The notes: a model not told the origin generated them from the letters alone. DNA of 64,000 bases from Leptasterias polaris (GCA_037783415.1 JAZGTN010000164.1:1550001-1614000); one strand, 5' to 3'; numbered from the stretch's first letter, positions 43,126 to 57,500 are shown. Made by a program: numbers and translations.

Positions 43126-44069
43126 CAGTGGGGGAAAAGAAATAATTGGGGGGGCCTTATGAAGAATTAAATCATTCATTTGGGCATTTTTTTAAATCTC
43201 ATTTTGGGGTGGCTACCACCTTAGGGGAGTTATGTGGAGCTATACCTCACCCTTTCCTCTGGATATGCCACCGACTGTCTCTAATGTGGCTATTTTTTTA
43301 CAAAGCCATTCGATTTTGTGATTGATTTACTGATTGATTTACTGCTTGTATGTGCCATTCTTACAATCTCTACTATTAGTGGTTTAAGGAATCCATTTAA
43401 AAATGTTTTTCTTATGTAGAAAATTTCAAGTCTCTTCGGCAAAAAAGTGTTGTTTCGTTCTGCCGAATGTTTTATTAAATGGTAGAATTGTTAAATATTC
43501 ATCTCTTCAGAAGAAAATACCCATTCTGCTGAACTCCCAGGTGATCCCCAAACTTAAAAAATAGCACAATCAGCAAGCCCTACAGTGCTCTCAGAGGAGT
43601 TCAGTCAGTAAATTCTGCTGAGCATAACTTCATATATTGTGTTTTATCCATTACTTTAAAATGTTCGCACTTGATGGTCAGAGCTCCAAAATCATCGCAC
43701 AGATGTTGTCTCAACTTCTTGTTCATCATCATCATAGACATTAACTGTTCAAGATTTAGAACATGAAGAAGTCATTCTTCCCATGTTGACACAATTTTCA
43801 GTTGTTTCAGAAACTTGTTCCTCCATCTTCAACAAGGAACAGTGTTTTAAAGTCGGGGATAAAAAACCCAATAAATCTTAATAAATCTTCTTGCAGATGA
43901 AAAGTTTATTTATTTGTCTTTGCATTTCCACTTGACAATAAAACTTTGGTTTTTGTTCTGGGAAAAAAAGAAGTAATTATTGGCCTTATTTTTCAAACAT
44001 GTAAGTTTTTTCTTCAAAATCTAAAACATTAAAAAGGTAGTTACTTGATACTTGAAAGAAACAGTCCCA

Positions 44070-44310
44070 TCCCCTTAAGGTCATCCCTCTGCTGCAGCTT
44101 TCCAGGTTGTACTGTTAACTTGGGTGTGATTCCTGTACAGGCTGAATGGCTTCTGACTGGCACCTTTAACAAAAGAAAATTGTCAAAATAGGAAGACCAC
44201 CAAAGTTTAGGGCTAGATAGTTAAGTTGGTAGAGCCCCAGCACATTAGTCCAGAGATAGCAGGTTCAAGTCCCACTCTCGTCAATTTTCCTTTGTTCCAC
44301 CTAAAACACA
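44070..44310 (+). repeat. tRNA-Asn-like SINE family, copy 6
   Basis: CATCCCCTTAAGGTCATCCC, GGCTTCTGACTGGCACC, AGATAGTTAAGTTGGTAGAG (box A), CACATTAGTCCAG, box B GGTTCAAGTCCC and GTCAATTTTCCTTTGTTC in that order. Same strand and structure as copy 3. Confidence 0.82.
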
Positions 44311-44961
44311 CAAGAGGTGGACACAGAGAGCAGGGTCTTGATCTTGGTCCAGTTTTATATGGCTTCATCAGCAAAAAGTAGCTAAGCACAAAACAATTAC
44401 GCTTACCATAATAAGGTTACCAGTGAAAACACCTCCTTAGTTACACTGATGTGAATATTGCTTTGTTTTGGTGGTGGTGATGATAGATGTAAACATGTAA
44501 GGAGAGGAACAATGTCAATTCAGGAAATTAACTACTTTGACCTTTTCAGTTAAATAGGACTGTCAAATGCTTGTGACTGATTGCTGCCAAGGGTTATTGA
44601 TTCAATCTGTTTTTGGCCACTGGGTCTTTAAAGGTAAACTACACCACTGGTTTACAGAACAGTAAGTCCATTCCTCCAGTAGGAGTACTGACCAACCTAT
44701 AAAATTAAAATAAGTGTTCATAAAATCAGGTGATTCTGTTTTATGAGAAACTAATATGTGTGTGCCCAGTAGAAGGACCCAATGAAACGTTATCTGAGAA
44801 AGGGTGTAAGCAATTAATGTGCAAAATTGTGTTTCAGGAAAACTGAGCGGAAACATTTGATCAGGTTTTTCTGCCATTACAAATCATTATAGGAGGGTTA
44901 AACTCTGCATGGGAATTGGGAAACATTTCTTTGTGGTAATTCTAGCAACAAGAATGTACCA

Positions 44962-45297
44962 ACATGTCTTACACTCTTCAGTCTCCTGACGATGACTAGA
45001 GCAAGCTAGTCGAAACGTTGAGACCTATTAAGAACTCACTCTGCGGCAGTGTAGTTATAAACGAGAAGTCCCCATGATCCACAAGTGAAAGTATTACTCC
45101 CGGCCGATTTCCTACCTCCCGCCCAGGTAGTAGTTAATAAGCAGGACAGTTCTTTTAAGAACTGAAAGTCTCCCGAAGTCTCCCGAATTCTGAATAATCT
45201 ACTCTGCGGCAGTAGAATAAATAGCAAGACAAGTTCTCAAAGAACAAAATCTACCTAGCAAGAAGATATTCACACGGTGTTACCGCAAACCAAATAT
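44962..45297 (+). mobile_element. 336-bp Penelope-like/retrozyme-like element with a hammerhead-like core
   Basis: It is flanked by a perfect 14-bp direct repeat, ACAAGAATGTACCA, at 44948-44961 and 45298-45311, which marks a real insertion. Near its start, CTGACGA (44986-44992) is followed by a 6-bp stem (GACTAG 44994-44999, CTAGTC 45006-45011) and GAAAC (45012-45016). GTCTC just before and GAGAC just after the core could pair as stem I. This matches the hammerhead layout CUGANGA-stem II-GAAA except for one extra U at 44993. A motif ACTCTGCGGCAGT(G/A) occurs twice (near 45038 and 45200). Penelope-like elements are known to carry such ribozymes. No protein is coded. Confidence 0.65.
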
Positions 45298-45314
45298 ACA
45301 AGAATGTACCAGTA

Positions 45315-48300
45315 ATAATGCCACATTTTTCTGTCAGCCATTTTATTGCTTACGACCTTCTGTTACTGGGCCAAAAAGTACTTTAGGTTCCTGGAAGAAG
45401 GTCTTAGATTCTTGTGCTCTTCTTCTGAGCACACAAGTTGTTCAGGGCGTTACGTTTGTGCACTTTCATACTTGCTTGTTTTATCTGGGGTAGTCAAAAC
45501 ATTGCAGTGGTAACATGGGTGGTCTTTAAATACCATTTTCTAAACTTTGACATTGACATTATTAGGAGGTATATGTCTGAAGGATTAGTAATGGTAACAA
45601 CTTCATAATCAGTAAGCTTTGAGATTAAAACTATGGCCATTTTCAAAAACATGTCTCGGGCTTAGACTCTTACTTGGGCTCCATCTTTGATTTTAAAAAC
45701 ATACACTTTCGGTGGTACTTTGATCAGACAGACAGTCCCCAAATCAGTTTAAAAATTGTAAAATAAGTGTTGAGGAAGAACCATTGACTTTAAGTTAACA
45801 AAGCAAGCACCCTAGTTACTTAATTGATAAACAAGAATCGATTTGGAAAAAAATCCCCAATGATATTTTCTATTGAAATATAGGCTCTTTCACAGTCGAG
45901 AAAATGAATAAAAGAAGCACATAATTTAGCTTATTTATAATAAAATACTGCAGTTAACAATTGTCAATACTTTTCTTGAAGAAATGGTGAGGTTTTGGTG
46001 ATTATCAGACAAAAATATACAACCTTTTATCTGAAAGTATTTTTTTGTAGGCTACTGGACTACGGGGTGGGGTGGGGAGTATGAACTACCAGCATTTTTT
46101 ATTCACAAAGTTGCATTTGATTATGACGTATATATATATTTGTTAACATGAATTTGTTTATTTCTTCAAATGCTCATTCCAATAGGCAAAAGAAATAGGA
46201 TGGATATCAACAACGTCTTTCGCAAAGCTAAACACGTTTATAAAATACTTCTTGGCAACAGCACAGTTACATTGCCAAAATGAAGCACTTTAATTAATAT
46301 CTGGTAGATAGCGACAGACTCATGTCACTATTAGCAAACTCTTCTTTTCAGAGCAAAGCGTTTAATTTTTCTGATGTAATTATCAGAATAGCTCCATCCT
46401 ATGTATCTTAAGGGTCCCTTTGATGTGATGCACTTTACAGCTACTCCGGATTCTCTGTGTTACATCTTCCCCCCAAGGGACTGATCCCTTTAAAATGAGT
46501 AATAGAACATTTCCAGACTTCCCTCCCACTTATTATTGTAAGAGCTGATGTCCTTCACAACAGCTTTACTTAGTAGCAAAGAGTCCTCCAATGAAATGAA
46601 ATTTTAAAGAGGGGCGGATTTGTCAGAAGTGACAGTTTCCTTTAACATTGCTTTTACCTCAACTATTGTGGCGTTTTCGATTTTATCTTGGAAACTGCCT
46701 GTTCCTTTAGTTGAGTGTCATTTTCTTGATTCATTTGATTTGGTACAATCCGACCTTAACTAATTTAATTTGACTTCATTGAATTCAATTATTGATTGGA
46801 GCAGAGCAGACCTCATTTTAATGCTTTTGAACAAGCTATTCTTACCCCTTTATGATAACCCCTTATTTCTTTTAAAAAAAAGTACAAAACAGAAGTTTGT
46901 TCTTGCTCTTGTCTTCTTTCTTTTTCCTTTTTTATTAAAACTTTGTAATGCATAAGGATATAGATATGTCTTTTATCTTCACGCAAATTTGAATTCTTGA
47001 TTCTGATTGGTTGCTCCATGGCAGCAACAGCATCCCGTGTATTGTGCTATTCTAACTCCACGTATTGCACTATTTTAAGCTGCGCGTTGAGTTTGATTGA
47101 AGATAAAGCTGTTATTATAACACGAATGCTCTGGGCACAGATGCTCCACATTTTTGTTTATATTCCGTCGCACAGATCCTTGTCATTTGATTGGTGGAAT
47201 ACGCGTCATGTGTCGTCCTTCATTTTGCCGTGCAGTCAATAATTTAATATAGGATTCTTATATGGATAATTATTGAACGCTGTGGATGCTTCGCGGCAGC
47301 ATTTCCAAAACAATTGTTCTCAGCCCTTTTTTCAAGTCAGGCAAGGGCGTGTCGCCGTAGACAAGGTTGGTGTCTACATGGAGTCACCCACTTTTTGGGG
47401 GGTAGTTGTTTTTAATTTTCAGAATGTCAAGTGGAAAAGTTTCTGTGTCTATTTTGTGTTTGTTTTGAAATCGATTTCAAATGATGAGGATCTATGTGTG
47501 AGTTGTTTAAAACAAACAATAAATGTGTTTTGATCCTGCATTGTTCAAGAATATAATCACTCGGTGAAAACTGGCTTTTCCATTTCACTCGACTTCTCGT
47601 GTAAATGCACTCATATCCATCCAATATTTGTATAGTATTCCACTTGTGCTTGTGTGATAACTAATTATAAAGCAACTCTATTGATGAGTTCAGACGAGAA
47701 CTTCTTTAGTTTGGTTCTAGTAAAACGGAAATTATCCTAAGTTTCTGGAGATTAATTTACACGGGTTTTATCCATGACTGATTAGTCAGGAGAAACTGCT
47801 ACTACAATTTAGGAAATATTGGTGAACAACTGTTGTGGATGACTCAGTATTACCTCACAACAAGCAAGATATTCCTAACTAAAAAAAAAATGATTGGACA
47901 CTTTTTAAAAAACAAAACAAAATATCACAAAAAGAACTTTTTGAAAATAAATTAACAAAGGAAATGAATTTATTGTGGGAGTTATAAAAAATACTTCTGG
48001 TACTGTTGATTTATTTATGATTTACTGGCACCATCCATCTAAGTTGACATGTCCTTAATCACATACTAAAGGAAACACAGTGAGTCACTAATCTATCCCA
48101 ACACAGTGAACATCTAGATAATTGGGAAGAGTGTCTACTGTGTCAGCCTAAAAAGAAAACATCCATTACAAAAATGGCGACATAGGCAAGCAGTTTCGAA
48201 TTGCTGACTTGACAAGGGCATACTGTTCCCCAAGCTCTGGTTTGGTTGGTAGAACAGCCCAGCTCTACACAATTGTCTGCTTGCTCAGGCCTTTTTCCTG

Positions 48301-48508
48301 CCTAGGTGTACTGCTAGCAAACTGCTGCCCAAAGGAGTTTTCAGGGCTGTGATTGGACTAAAGCATGACCCCTATGTCAGCTATCCCATAATAAGAGGAA
48401 TAAAACCAGTGGTATTTCTGTGTGTCTGAGAGCCCAAGCCAGGGAAGTGAACTAAGGCCACATCTCCAGTTTTAAACTTTTATGTGAGGACTACAGAGAT
48501 TGTACATC
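45315..48508. other. Upstream region of the VWC/repeat gene, no genes recognised
   Basis: Includes a weak dispersed repeat at 45480-45640 (related to 2727 and 17695) and AT-rich sequence. The last 110 bp before the ATG have an AATAAAA TATA-like stretch near 48398, the only promoter-like hint I see. Transcription start is not determinable. Confidence 0.4.
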
Positions 48509-48593
48509 ATGTATAGCTTTGTAGGTCTATCCACCCGCTACAGGCGGTTACTTCTGGTCATAGCTGTTCTTTTCACGCTAGCCGAAGCTCAAT
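48509..48593 (+). CDS. Exon 1 of VWC/repeat gene: signal peptide
   Basis: ATG at 48509 opens 28 codons: MYSFVGLSTRYRR, then a hydrophobic core LLLVIAVLFTLAEA and Q before T|GTAAGT. The n-region, h-region and AEA-like cleavage site are textbook. It ends in phase 1, which matches the VWC exon. An in-frame TTG three codons upstream is not needed. The link across a 6.1-kb intron rests on phase and on the lack of another start. Confidence 0.68.
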
Positions 48594-51500
48594 GTAAGTC
48601 AATTTTCTTTCTTTTTTTCACAGTCAATATTTTCCATAGAAGTTTGTTTAACTTTTTGACACTTGATTCAATCTCATGCATGATGGTAAAGTCAACAAGC
48701 TTACTTGTGTGTTGAAAAAAAGAAAAATTGAAAATGAGCATAAACAAATCAAAATGTTTATGATATTTTTATCTTGTGGTTTTTTTCACAAAGTCTTTTT
48801 TATTGCATGCTTTAAGAATTACTTTTAATCTGAATTATCTCAAAGCACTTTTGATATGTAACTGCATGCCTTGCCTCTCTCCCACATACCCCTAACGACC
48901 TTTGCAAAAATCGCTAAAAAATATTCACGAACAAAAAAACAAAAATCACTGAAAATCATTTGTGAATGGGTATATTATATCTGTAATCGTGTATTCTTTT
49001 GTACAGTTTGAGAACTTATTGACAACTTAAAGTTGAACTTAAAATTTTATTTTTATTTATTTTTTACATATGTTTTGGTTGTTGCTCTATCATAATAGGC
49101 TGTAATCTTCTGTGCTCCATATGGAGAAACATGGCTTAGTTAAACAGACCAATTGAAACAAAAGTCTTATTATCCTCAAGCAAATAGTTTTATAGACAGT
49201 TCCAACTGTTTTTGTGATACTTTGTATGAAACAACCTGTTGTTCTATCCATGAATACTCGAGTGACTACAAAAATGTACTGCCGTGATTAAGCTACTTCT
49301 GCCAATCACGAACCAAACGAAGAATATGTTTTTGCCATAAATCCAGTCTTTGAAATTACGGAAGTGTCTGGTGGACATGAGTAACTTTCAGTTGTTGTTG
49401 ATTGTACAACTCTGTTGTCTGTTCTAGTAGCTCCATGGTAGTCCATCATTTATAGCCTCAATGAGTTAGACTTTGAGAATGATCAGATTCTGTTGATGTA
49501 CATGTAAGTTGGTGAAAGCGTATCACACACTGACACAACAAGTGATGACAAGCAAGGGACACTTGATCAGGAAATGATCATTTAAGAGTGAATCTTGATT
49601 CAGGACTAAGAGCTAATGATTCAAAAACAAACACACACAAAACTGAGTGTGTGTTCGCCATTTGGAATTTTCTCATGAGATAAGATTGTAGACTTTGTAG
49701 TTGTACAAAGGATGGTTGTCAGAATTTTCTTGAAAGAAGCAGGTGGATAAAAGCCGTTTGGAGAGAAACTTGACCACTTGCTGGTGGTTGATTTTCACAT
49801 TTTGCCAACTCCCCTAGATTTAATCGCATCTGTTAAGAGATAATAATTCAATGAAATAAGCAGATACTTACAAAGATTGTGTTTTGTTCCTGGAATTGTG
49901 ATTCGATCAATTTAATTATTTCCATGTTGTAAAAAAGTTACCAGTCATACACCCCTTATGGAAATTAGCATGGTAGATACTTACAGGTTTTCATTTCAGT
50001 CTCTTAAAAGCAATAAAACAATGTTAAAAGAAACTGCAAACTCCAGAATGAAAAACACTTGGTTCCTTTTTTTCACATTAGCGCTGTGTTCAACACCAAT
50101 TGTGTAATACACTGAGCCCAGTATTGTCTTGTTTCACCCCTTTTTAATATTCATGAAGGAGAGGGAGGAGTCAGTTTTGATTGACATTTGGTGTTTGTGC
50201 TTTGTAAGAAATAACTGCTGGCTCAGCAACTTGGATCAGAAGGCTTTAAAATTATGTTTCTCTGCAAGCTCAATGAGAAAAGTCCTTTGTTCAATTTATT
50301 TTTGTTACTAGAATTCTTTGAAGTCATCTTGTTACTGAGAGTTGGTTGAAATGGTCTCTTTGTTGAAGATTGTCACGAAGTTGGCAGAATTCCTAGGTGA
50401 CCTATTTTGTGTTTTCTTTATGTGTTTATTTTCAGGGGGGGGGTAAAAAAGGTTACAACAGATGGAATTTTTTTTTACAAAAACCTTTATTTTTCTGGAG
50501 ATTTTTTCAGAGTTTTGTGAGCATATCGTAAGGCAAGGTGCCAAGTTGACCCAATTCAAACAGCTAAATCAGCAACTTTCATCAGAGTCTTGAATGACCC
50601 TGAAGGTTCCAGCAGATGCTGAGTTACCCTCTGACCTCACAAGGCTGTTGGTGTACCCCTATTAGTTCTACTTACTCTGGGATCAACCAAAAAGCTAATA
50701 ACTCCCCTCCAAGATTGATTATGGCAATTTAAACTTATGTTCCCCCCACCCCTAAGGATGGCCCTGCTCTCTTTGCTTTCTTTCTTTTTGGTGAGCATGA
50801 CATTTTAACAAGGCTTGATCAGGTTTCCAACTGACAAACTGAGCAACCTTGTAAGTTTTGGCAGAAAAAGTATCCAGTTGATCTCTTTCTTTGATATTGT
50901 CATTGGACAAATAATTCACATCATCTTGAAATATCATCAAAATGGGGGAAAAAAGTAACTTGAAAGATAATTTTTCAAAAGTCTTTTCCTGTCAGATTAG
51001 TTCAGCTGGCATAATGGCAAACAGCCATAACAAATTGGGAAAGAATTAACAGAGTTGACTTGTGACCTCAGTGAAGTAGGTTTGGACCAATCCGGAGTTG
51101 CCTTGCATAAGCAGTTTAACAGCTGACTTTGCAAACTGCAGTCTGCAGTAAGGGTGGCCATAAAGTCAGGGAAGTCACTGGGAAGGTCAAAATACAGATG
51201 GGTTTCCCATGGATTTGGAGTTGGAAAGCCCTTGAGGTTTTTTATATTTTTTTATTACTACCCAGGGTTCCAAATTACTGCAAAGAAAAAAAAGGAGGTC
51301 ACATGAGTTGATAGTGCTCTGTCAGCAAATGCGTTGGGCAAAAAGCTTTTCTCAGCAATTTTTTTTCTCAAGGTGATTAACTTCTGTTGATTGTGCACAT
51401 GTACATGTAAACATGGGAGGCTCTGATTGGTTGAAAGTTCTGTAGTGTTGGTTTAATCAATCTGGAAAGAGAAAACAATGTCTTTGTTTCAGTGTGGAAT

Positions 51501-54500
51501 GTGATTTTGTTGCATTTTGTTGTCTTTTTGTTGTAAATCAGAATGGCAGTATTACATTCTGTAAACAGTTTCTAATCAAAATGGATGTAAAGATATGTTT
51601 TAAGTGAGAAATTGTTGAACAATAGTTATTTTCAGAACTAAAACCTATTATTACTGTCCTTCAAAGAAAAAAGTTGAAGTCCTTTGTCCAATTAATTTAT
51701 AAAATGTTAACAACAATAAAAGTATTTTCCTTTGCAACCTGTTGGAGCTTTCTCTCTTCATAGAAAATGAATAATTGGAGGCTAACGGAAATTGCAAAAA
51801 GAAATTGCAAAGTTTTGTCTTCTATCGAGATGCTTGTCCCTTAGACTGGCAATTTATATATATTTTATTTTTGGCTCTTATTTCTCGCATTGCTCTCCCT
51901 GAAATATCTACTCATGATTTTTTTTAAAATGCAGTTTGCTGTTTCATTGCAGAGCATTAGTGTTGACAATTTGCAGTCATTTGAAAGTTGCAGTCATTCT
52001 GAACAAAATGTTTGAACAAGTATCGCTTGGCTCGCCCTACGCTTTGAAATCTGAACATTGTTTTTATCAAAGATTATCAAAAAGTCAGCAACTTTTGTTA
52101 CTGCAGATTAACTGTACTGTTTCGTGTTTTTTTCTGTAACCTTTATGTTGCATTTGCATGAACAAGCATGTTGAACATACAAGTAAGCTTTGGTGGTTTT
52201 CTTGTGAATACCACAATTTATTTTCACTTTTCTGAAATTCAGTTTTCATGGAATGTTTTTCTATTTTTCAGTCTAAAAACTTTGGGCTTCTTAAGCTTTT
52301 CTTATAGAATGATCATGCATGAGATTGAATTCTTTATCTAAACATTCTTTTTAGCATGTTTTAAGTGTTTTTAATTTTTATACTGTGTTGATTTTGTTTT
52401 TCTGTGTATTTATTGTATTGCATGTGTGCCTGTTTGAAATGATTTGTTATTGTATTGTATTGCATTTTGAATGTAATGCATGTATTGATTTGCATGCAGT
52501 TGATGTACCTGATGTTTGGGGGGATTTTTGGAATGTTCACGCATGCCCAATTGTTTGAAACTGTCTTTCTAACAAAGTTTCTCACCAAGATTTCAGTCAA
52601 GTTGTCACTTCTAAGAACATATCTGAAATGATTTCAGACTGCATGTTACGTTTCCGAAACAGTCTTGTTTATTTTAAACTGCATGACAAACAAAAGTTAA
52701 ATGTTGTGTGATGTTTTGTAACAGCAAATTCTAAAGAAAAAATAAGCTTCTATTTTTTGGCAGACAATGAGAGAGAGAGAAGATTCTTTTCAAAAATTAT
52801 GCAGCTTTATTTCTTTCTTATTTCTTTTGGGGAGGGGGCTGAAATAAAAAATTAATTTCTGATGAATTTGGCCCAACTCAAAAAAGCAAATCCTGAATAT
52901 TAAGGATCACAAAAAGTGTTGTTAGATGTTCAACTTTTGATCTGCTCTGGGATTGGTTAGCTGTTCTTGTTAGAACAGTCATAAGCCAATCAGCAAACCA
53001 CCTGTTCTGTCACGGTGCACATCTGACAGTCTGTGTTTCTAAAAGCACCTTAATGGAGTAACTAGGAGGAATTCTTGGCAGAAATCTTGAGTTTACTTGT
53101 TTTGTTATTTGCATGTTTTGATTTCAACTTTAAAAGGTTAGTGTTGATCCATTTTAGTTGCAACTGTAAAATTTGGAATTCCACCCATTTTATGTCATGA
53201 AAGTAAATTCAAAGTTCTTACAGAAAAAGTTTATAGTGTTGTTCAGAATCAATATTTTACTTGAAATGAAGAAGTGTTTCTGAAACTATTTCATAGGAAG
53301 AATTTATAAGAAACAGAACAAACGAGTACAAATATGCAAAATGGATCGACAAAAACCAGGATTTCTTTCTTTCATTTTTTCTTTTATGTTGATGTTTTAG
53401 TTACTTTCTGTGCAGCCATTAAGGTCCACTTGTTAAAAGGAATGCTCCTCCGGGACTCTGGCTTCCACTGATCATGTGACCCAAGTCACATGATTTCTTC
53501 CCTCCTTCAAGTAGAAAAGGGTCTACGGTTCGAACATGGTGATTTTCAAAACAAAGAGTTGGTGTTGTTGATTTGATATTTGCTTTATTCATTCTCATAC
53601 CCGTTTCTTTGGTCTCCCATATCTTTCCATTGTCATACAGAGCATTCTGTAGCCTCCCATGTCATTCTATTGCCTCCAAGGTGCCCATACCATAATGGTA
53701 TGAGATCTGCAGCCTGGTTGCATCATGTCTACCATTGCTTTTCCTCACCTGTCTGTGACCCCCCTCCCCCTCCTTAATGTAGTTTCCATATCATTCTGTA
53801 GCCTCAACAGTTGTTGTGAAGCCTCCTGTTTGTACCCTCCTTTGTTTTGTATCCTCAAACATCAATTTGTAGCTGCCCACATAATTGTTTTGACTTGTGT
53901 TCATGGTAGTTTTGTCCGCTGTTTTGACACTTTTAAATTAAGAGAAGTTTCTCTTTGTTTGATGTTGTCGTTTTTTTGTCTACTCTCCACACAACCATCA
54001 AAGTCTCCTTTGCCAATTTGTCATTTTATGTTTGTTGAATTGAGGAGAGTAGGATGGCTTGGAATCTTGTATGTGTGAGGGTGTGAGAGAGGTTTTGTGT
54101 TTTTAACAAGTTTCATGAACAGTAAAGAAAATCATTAGTCCACAAATAAAACTTCAATGGAAAAAAATAAAGATTGTTCGGGAACTAAAGAAGACAGTAA
54201 CGTATGACACAAGAGCAAACTGAACACAGATCCAGATACTTCATTCATTTGAACATATAATGTAAGTAGGGTTATCAGTCGGACAAGGAAAGTGGATCCT
54301 GAAGGTCTGAAATCATAATTTTGAACTTTAAATTTGTGAATATTAAATGATTCAGAATATTTATCCAATAGAAAGATAATGTTTTGGGATCAAATCTCCT
54401 TGAAATCTTTTGGCGCTATTATTTGGTTTTATACCCATCCATCCATTGATTTAACAGGGATGATAATCCTATGTCGTTGGTGGGACTTAAGAGTGAGAGG

Positions 54501-57500
54501 CGGTATGCTGCAGAAATATTAAAAGTGTTTGATCTTTCGATTGCAGAAAAAATTAAAAGTTGACATTGATTGAACTTAATCACTGATTAGAAAAAAAAAT
54601 TGAAAATTAAAACGATGCTTAAAGTGACAATTTTGAAACTGGATAGTTCGCGTGCCACATTTCGGTTCTAGTGTCGCCAGGAGGTCAGGAAACTGGGTCG
54701 TCGTCATTCTCGATATCATCCGCTTCGTCAAATGCTGAAGTGCTTCTTCCCTGTCTTCACTTGGGGGACGTGTTTCTGCACGGGTCTCAATGGAAGTATG
54801 ACGATTGCACGACGTGCTTTTGCGAAAATTCAACAACTAGATGCGACATGGAGAGTTGTCCGCGACTACCATGCACTGAACCAATCAAACTTGATGGCGA
54901 ATGCTGCCAAAAATGCCCTTACTGTAAGTAAGCTTTGGGATCAAGGGGGTTAAGAATTGAATGCTTGGTGCTTTATTTAAGAAAAGATAGATTTATTTGT
55001 TTGAAAATTAAGGGTTTGAGTTAAAGAATGGGATTATCAAAACAAATATGAAATAGTGTTTTCTTATAACCTTAATTTTTTTAAATGTTACAATAAATCA
55101 GCAGTATGGTTGAATTCATTTGTTAAATCAAAATACATCTACAAGAAATTTCAAGGAAATGGAAGTGTCCCTAACTATTTCCCTCCCTTATTTCTGGCTA
55201 GATGCAATTATAACTCAACTTGCGCCCTCGTTGACTGGGCCCTCAGTATCCATTGCGGAAGGAGAGGAAAACAGCATCCAACTTAATCTCAACATAGATT
55301 TTGTTGATTCGCAAGATACCACATCAATAAATGGTAAAAGACTCTGGCAGTTAGGTGTGTGGGCCAGTCGAGATAAGAGAGGTGAAGGAGCAAAGATTGG
55401 TTTCGTTGAGCAAGCGCTTTCGACGGCCCAAGAAAACACACCCTTACTGAAGAGAAGTCCATTTCGCTTTCGCTATATAAATTACCTGATGGACTTGACC
55501 GGTGAGAGATGTTCAGATGTAAAATTTATTTGTGTGAACTTCGCACAGGGAGAGAAGCCAAACCCTGATTTTTTCTTCAGTTCAGAGCCAGATGAGGAAG
55601 TGTTGACAGAATGTGTTGAGGCACCTGCATGTCATGGTAAGAATTTACGATGGGAATACTGTTCATTTGCCATTTCAAAAATTCAGTGAAAAAAAAAAAT
55701 CTAAACAAAAATCAGGTTTTCTTCATGTTTTTGACTGTTTTATATATTACATGGTTTGAATAACCAATGATAATTATGTATTTTTACCTAAATATTTTAA
55801 GTGTCTGCAAGTTATTTTACAACAACCATTGTGTAAGGTGTATATACTTTGTACCTTTCATTTCAGGTGTTGTTATAAGGGGTTTAACATGGAGCTACAA
55901 AGCAATGACTGTAATTGCTGGTCAGGCAAACCCACTCTTCATCAATGCACTGGCTCACTTTACCTCCTCCAGTAGTAGTGTGTCCGGTACCGGACTATGG
56001 CGTCTTGGTATCTTCGGATCCAAGAACGAAATGGGCACCGGGAAACGGTTCAACTATGTCCGACAGACACTGCCAGCCATAGATGCCGATATGCCGTTGG
56101 TAGACGGAAATGATATCAAGTACGCTGATGCTATGGCGGAGTTTGATATCGCAGCGATTGGCTGTAATGGATTCAACTACGCCTGTATGGAGCTGACTAA
56201 AGGGGATGATCCATCCCCTGATTTCACACATTCAGTCTTGGATGATGAGGACGGTGACAATATTCTTACGCTTTGTGAAATGGCAACATGCAGAGCTGGT
56301 AAATACAACTGAAAATTGAAATAGCGTCCTAAAAACTTTTCCCAAACTTACCTAATCTAGATATATTTACAATGTAAAGAAAATTTCCTCACGAGAGAAA
56401 CACTAACGGCTTTAAATAAAAACTAAACAATGCTTTAAAGGGAAAACATTTTCTACAAGTGATGATGATTTCCTTAAGACCAGTGTGCTAATAGCAAGCA
56501 CATTCAAAGAAGAGTTCACAACTTTCATTAGTAACAATCAAAGGAAATAGAGAATCCTCAAAACTATTCATATTAATTTTGGTGTGTCTTATCTTTGTTT
56601 GTGTCTAGTATCGCACATTTTAGATATTGATACGGAGCTTCAGTATGGGTCGATCCTAGACAGCCGCCCCATCAACCCCTTCAGCATCACCATGGAGGTC
56701 GATGGTGGAAATGTTGGAGCAGCAGGTGATGATCTCTGGAGAGTGAGTGCCTTCGGGAGCCAATCACCGGATGGTCTTGGTGAAAAGCACCAGTTCCAGT
56801 CCCAAGTTCTGAACAAGGAGCAGCAGGACATAACGTTGGAGCTGCTCAGACCCATGGATCTTGGTCCGGTCAACTTCAACTTTGACATGACCAATTTGAC
56901 TTGTAAACAGGTCAGGTACATGTGTTTGACTTTTACCAAGTTGGAGGAGGCTACCACAGTTTTTTCGTTGAACCCAGTCCCAGACGAAAGCGTTCTCACA
57001 CAGTGTGAACCAACCCATTGCGAGGGTATGTAACATAATAGCATTTCAACAAACCTTTGAACGAAATATTTGATTAAAAAAATTCAGTGTGCACTTTTAA
57101 TAGTTTCTGTTCTGATTGGAACGCCTTTTGTGTTCAGTTTGTATGTAAATGCCAAGTTAGTCGTTGTCTCATTGTAAATAGGATTTTAAAGTCACTTATT
57201 GAAGATAATGAGGTCCCATATTTCTGAATTGAAAAGTTGTGCGTATATCTTCTCAAATTTCAACTAGAATATGCACTTCTTCATTTAATTTGTTTAAAGC
57301 ATTTACATTTTTCATGAGTTTCTTAGAAATGCAAATATAAGTTAGTGATGGTCTTTCTTTTTCTTGTCAATTTTTTTCTGTAGCTGTTTATGCTCGTCAG
57401 TTAAACTGGGACTATGAGTCAGAAGAGGTCACTCTAGGAATGAAAACTCCAATTGAGTTAAGCAGCACAGTCCACTTCACACCAACGGGAGAGAACGTCA

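Noticed and set aside
44627..44880. Possible further TTAA MITE starting CTTTAAAGGTAAACTACACC
   Set aside because: No matching inverted right end could be found downstream.
46990..47290. Possible inverted-repeat element around GATTGGTTGCTCC and TGATTGGTGGAATA
   Set aside because: The two blocks are direct, not clearly inverted, and no ends or target duplication could be fixed.
53580..54078. Cys-rich frames in intron 1 of the large gene that could be an extra exon
   Set aside because: Composition comes from CCTCC/TGTAGCC degenerate repeats; no acceptor-donor pair gives a phase 1-1 exon with a recognisable domain.
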